Shown here: positions 13,411 through 14,183 of the stretch, piece by piece
How positions within the stretch are numbered: position 1 is the first letter of the stretch
Layout of the letters: the number at the start of each line of letters is the position of its first letter
NCBI GenBank assembly: GCA_021157645.1
Contig: JAGGWC010000209.1
Span: forward strand, 1 to 14,183
From: Candidatus Cloacimonadota bacterium
GTDB taxonomy: Bacteria > Cloacimonadota > Cloacimonadia > Cloacimonadales > TCS61
Direction: 5' to 3'
DNA: 14,183 bases
Translations under genes and position numbers: made by a program
Notes under the pieces: generated by a model
Told to the model about the DNA's origin: nothing
The model's input: only the letters and a program-made list of their open reading frames with translations
The model's database searches: none

Positions 13411-13731
13411 TTACGTCTTGATCTCAACATGTACACCAGCCGGAAGATTTAATTTCTTTAATGCTCCCGTTGTTTGTGGTGTAGGATTTATTATATCGAT
13501 CAACCGTTTGTGCACTAACATTTCAAATTGTTCCTGTGCTTTTTTATTAACGTGTGGAGATTTTAAGACTGTATAAAGAGATCTTTCTGTTGGCAGGGGA
13601 ATAGGACCGACAATTTTAGCACCGGTATTTTTTGTATTCTTAATAATTTCTGCCACAGATTTATCTAATAAGCGATAATCATACGCTTTAAGTCTTATTC
13701 TAATCTTATTCTCGTTATTTGTTTTTCCCAC
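13411..13731 (-). CDS. rpsJ: 30S ribosomal protein S10 (GTG start)
   Basis: S10 is a 30S head protein and, as NusE, joins NusB and NusG in antitermination and transcription-translation coupling. The 106 residues include IRIRLKAYDYRLLDKSVAEI near the start, the loop GPIPLPTER at 42-50, and SPHVNKKAQEQFE at 58-70, followed by LVHKRLIDI. The start is GTG, with GGAGG five bases upstream; it gives a few more N-terminal residues (MGKTNNEN) than most S10. It follows tuf by 14 bases, so it is very probably transcribed from further upstream. Confidence 0.97.
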   Translation of the reverse strand: MGKTNNENKIRIRLKAYDYRLLDKSVAEIIKNTKNTGAKIVGPIPLPTERSLYTVLKSPHVNKKAQEQFEMLVHKRLIDIINPTPQTTGALKKLNLPAGVHVEIKT

Positions 13732-13736
13732 TATTT

Positions 13737-13741
13737 CCTCC
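13737..13741 (-). promoter_or_regulatory. Ribosome binding site of rpsJ
   Basis: GGAGG in the 14-base gap after tuf lies five bases before GTG at 13729-13731. It supports GTG as the rpsJ start. Confidence 0.82.
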
Positions 13742-13745
13742 GAGA

Positions 13746-14183
13746 TTACTCGATAATATTGCCAACGACGCCGGCACCGATAGTTCTTCCACCTTCACGG
13801 ATTGCATAACGAAGACCTTTCTCCATTGCAATTGGTGTAATAAGCTCTGCTGAAATCGTTACATTATCACCAGGCATTACCATCTCCACTCCATCTGGAA
13901 GTGTGATAGAACCTGTAACATCTGTTGTTCGAAAATAAAACTGGGGTCTGTATCCACTAAAGAATGGCTTATGACGCCCACCTTCATCTTTAGTTAGCAC
14001 ATAAGTCTCTGCTGAAAATTTAGTGTGAGGTGTAATTGATTTTGGCTTAGCTAATACCATGCCACGCTCAATCTCATCCTTTGCCATTCCACGAAGTAGA
14101 ATACCTACATTATCACCAGCTTCTCCACGATCAAGAATCTTACGGAACATCTCAACTCCTGTACAAGTCGTTGTAACAGTCTC
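13746..14183 (-). CDS. tuf: Elongation factor Tu, C-terminal part
   Basis: The last 145 residues of EF-Tu, the GTPase that carries aminoacyl-tRNA to the ribosome. The frame is open to the window edge, so the GTP-binding domain lies outside. The visible part is the end of domain II (TCTGVEMFRKILDRGEAGDN, then VGILLRGMAKDEIERGMVLA) and all of domain III. Domain III includes HTKFSAETYVLTKDEGGRHK, then PFFSGYRPQFYFRTTDVTG, and the end LRYAIREGGRTIGAGVVGNI. All are typical. Its position directly before rpsJ is the common fusA-tuf-rpsJ arrangement; fusA is not visible here. Confidence 0.97.
   Translation of the reverse strand, partial: ETVTTTCTGVEMFRKILDRGEAGDNVGILLRGMAKDEIERGMVLAKPKSITPHTKFSAETYVLTKDEGGRHKPFFSGYRPQFYFRTTDVTGSITLPDGVEMVMPGDNVTISAELITPIAMEKGLRYAIREGGRTIGAGVVGNIIE

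Noticed and set aside
13732..13745. Possible S10 leader or L4 attenuator between tuf and rpsJ
   Set aside because: The gap is only 14 bases and is occupied by the rpsJ SD site, so there is no room for a leader or promoter.
1..14183. Mobile elements, CRISPR, tRNA or rRNA genes, terminators
   Set aside because: Gene-to-gene gaps are too short, and I saw no direct repeats with spacers, no tRNA-like cloverleaf and no GC-rich hairpin followed by a T run in the transcribed direction.

Overview
The window is a single block of translation genes, all on the minus strand: the joined S10, spc and alpha ribosomal protein operons. Transcription runs from high to low coordinates: tuf (3' part), rpsJ, rplC, rplD, rplW, rplB, rpsS, rplV, rpsC, rplP, rpmC, rpsQ, rplN, rplX, rplE, rpsN, rpsH, rplF, rplR, rpsE, rpmD, rplO, secY, a 58-codon map remnant, infA, rpmJ, rpsM, rpsK, rpsD, rpoA, rplQ (5' part). 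Both ends are cut by the window. I found no tRNA, rRNA, mobile element, CRISPR array or credible plus-strand gene. Except for the stretch between secY and infA, gaps are 0-30 bases, so the block reads as one co-transcribed unit.

The DNA is AT-rich, with many AAA lysine codons and homopolymer runs. The bacterium uses strong Shine-Dalgarno (SD) sites at nearly every gene. Three features recall the Fibrobacteres-Chlorobi-Bacteroidetes (FCB) lineage: secY-map-infA-rpmJ order without adk, a 38-residue L36, and extra residues in L6. The strong SD sites argue against Bacteroidota proper. An AT-rich FCB phylum such as Cloacimonadota would fit, but that is a guess.

Two things stand out. First, where a full methionine aminopeptidase gene (map) is expected between secY and infA, only its first ~55 codons remain. 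They form an intact 58-codon ORF (2949-3125), and every catalytic residue is missing. A promoter-like sequence lies inside it and could drive infA and the alpha genes. Second, L30 (rpmD) is 144 residues instead of about 60, because of an 86-residue lysine/threonine/proline tail built on a pentapeptide rhythm.

Smaller points concern translation starts. Five ribosomal protein genes use GTG or TTG, and all five encode small-subunit proteins, while all 16 large-subunit genes use ATG. About ten junctions fuse the upstream stop codon to the next SD site. rplV and rpsC overlap by 17 bases. For rpsC, rpsN, rplR, rplE and secY, the longest open frame runs upstream of the likely true start, and I give the corrected starts.

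Together the genes supply EF-Tu, 10 small-subunit and 16 large-subunit ribosomal proteins, IF-1, the SecY channel and the RNA polymerase alpha subunit, linking ribosome assembly, protein export and transcription in one unit.
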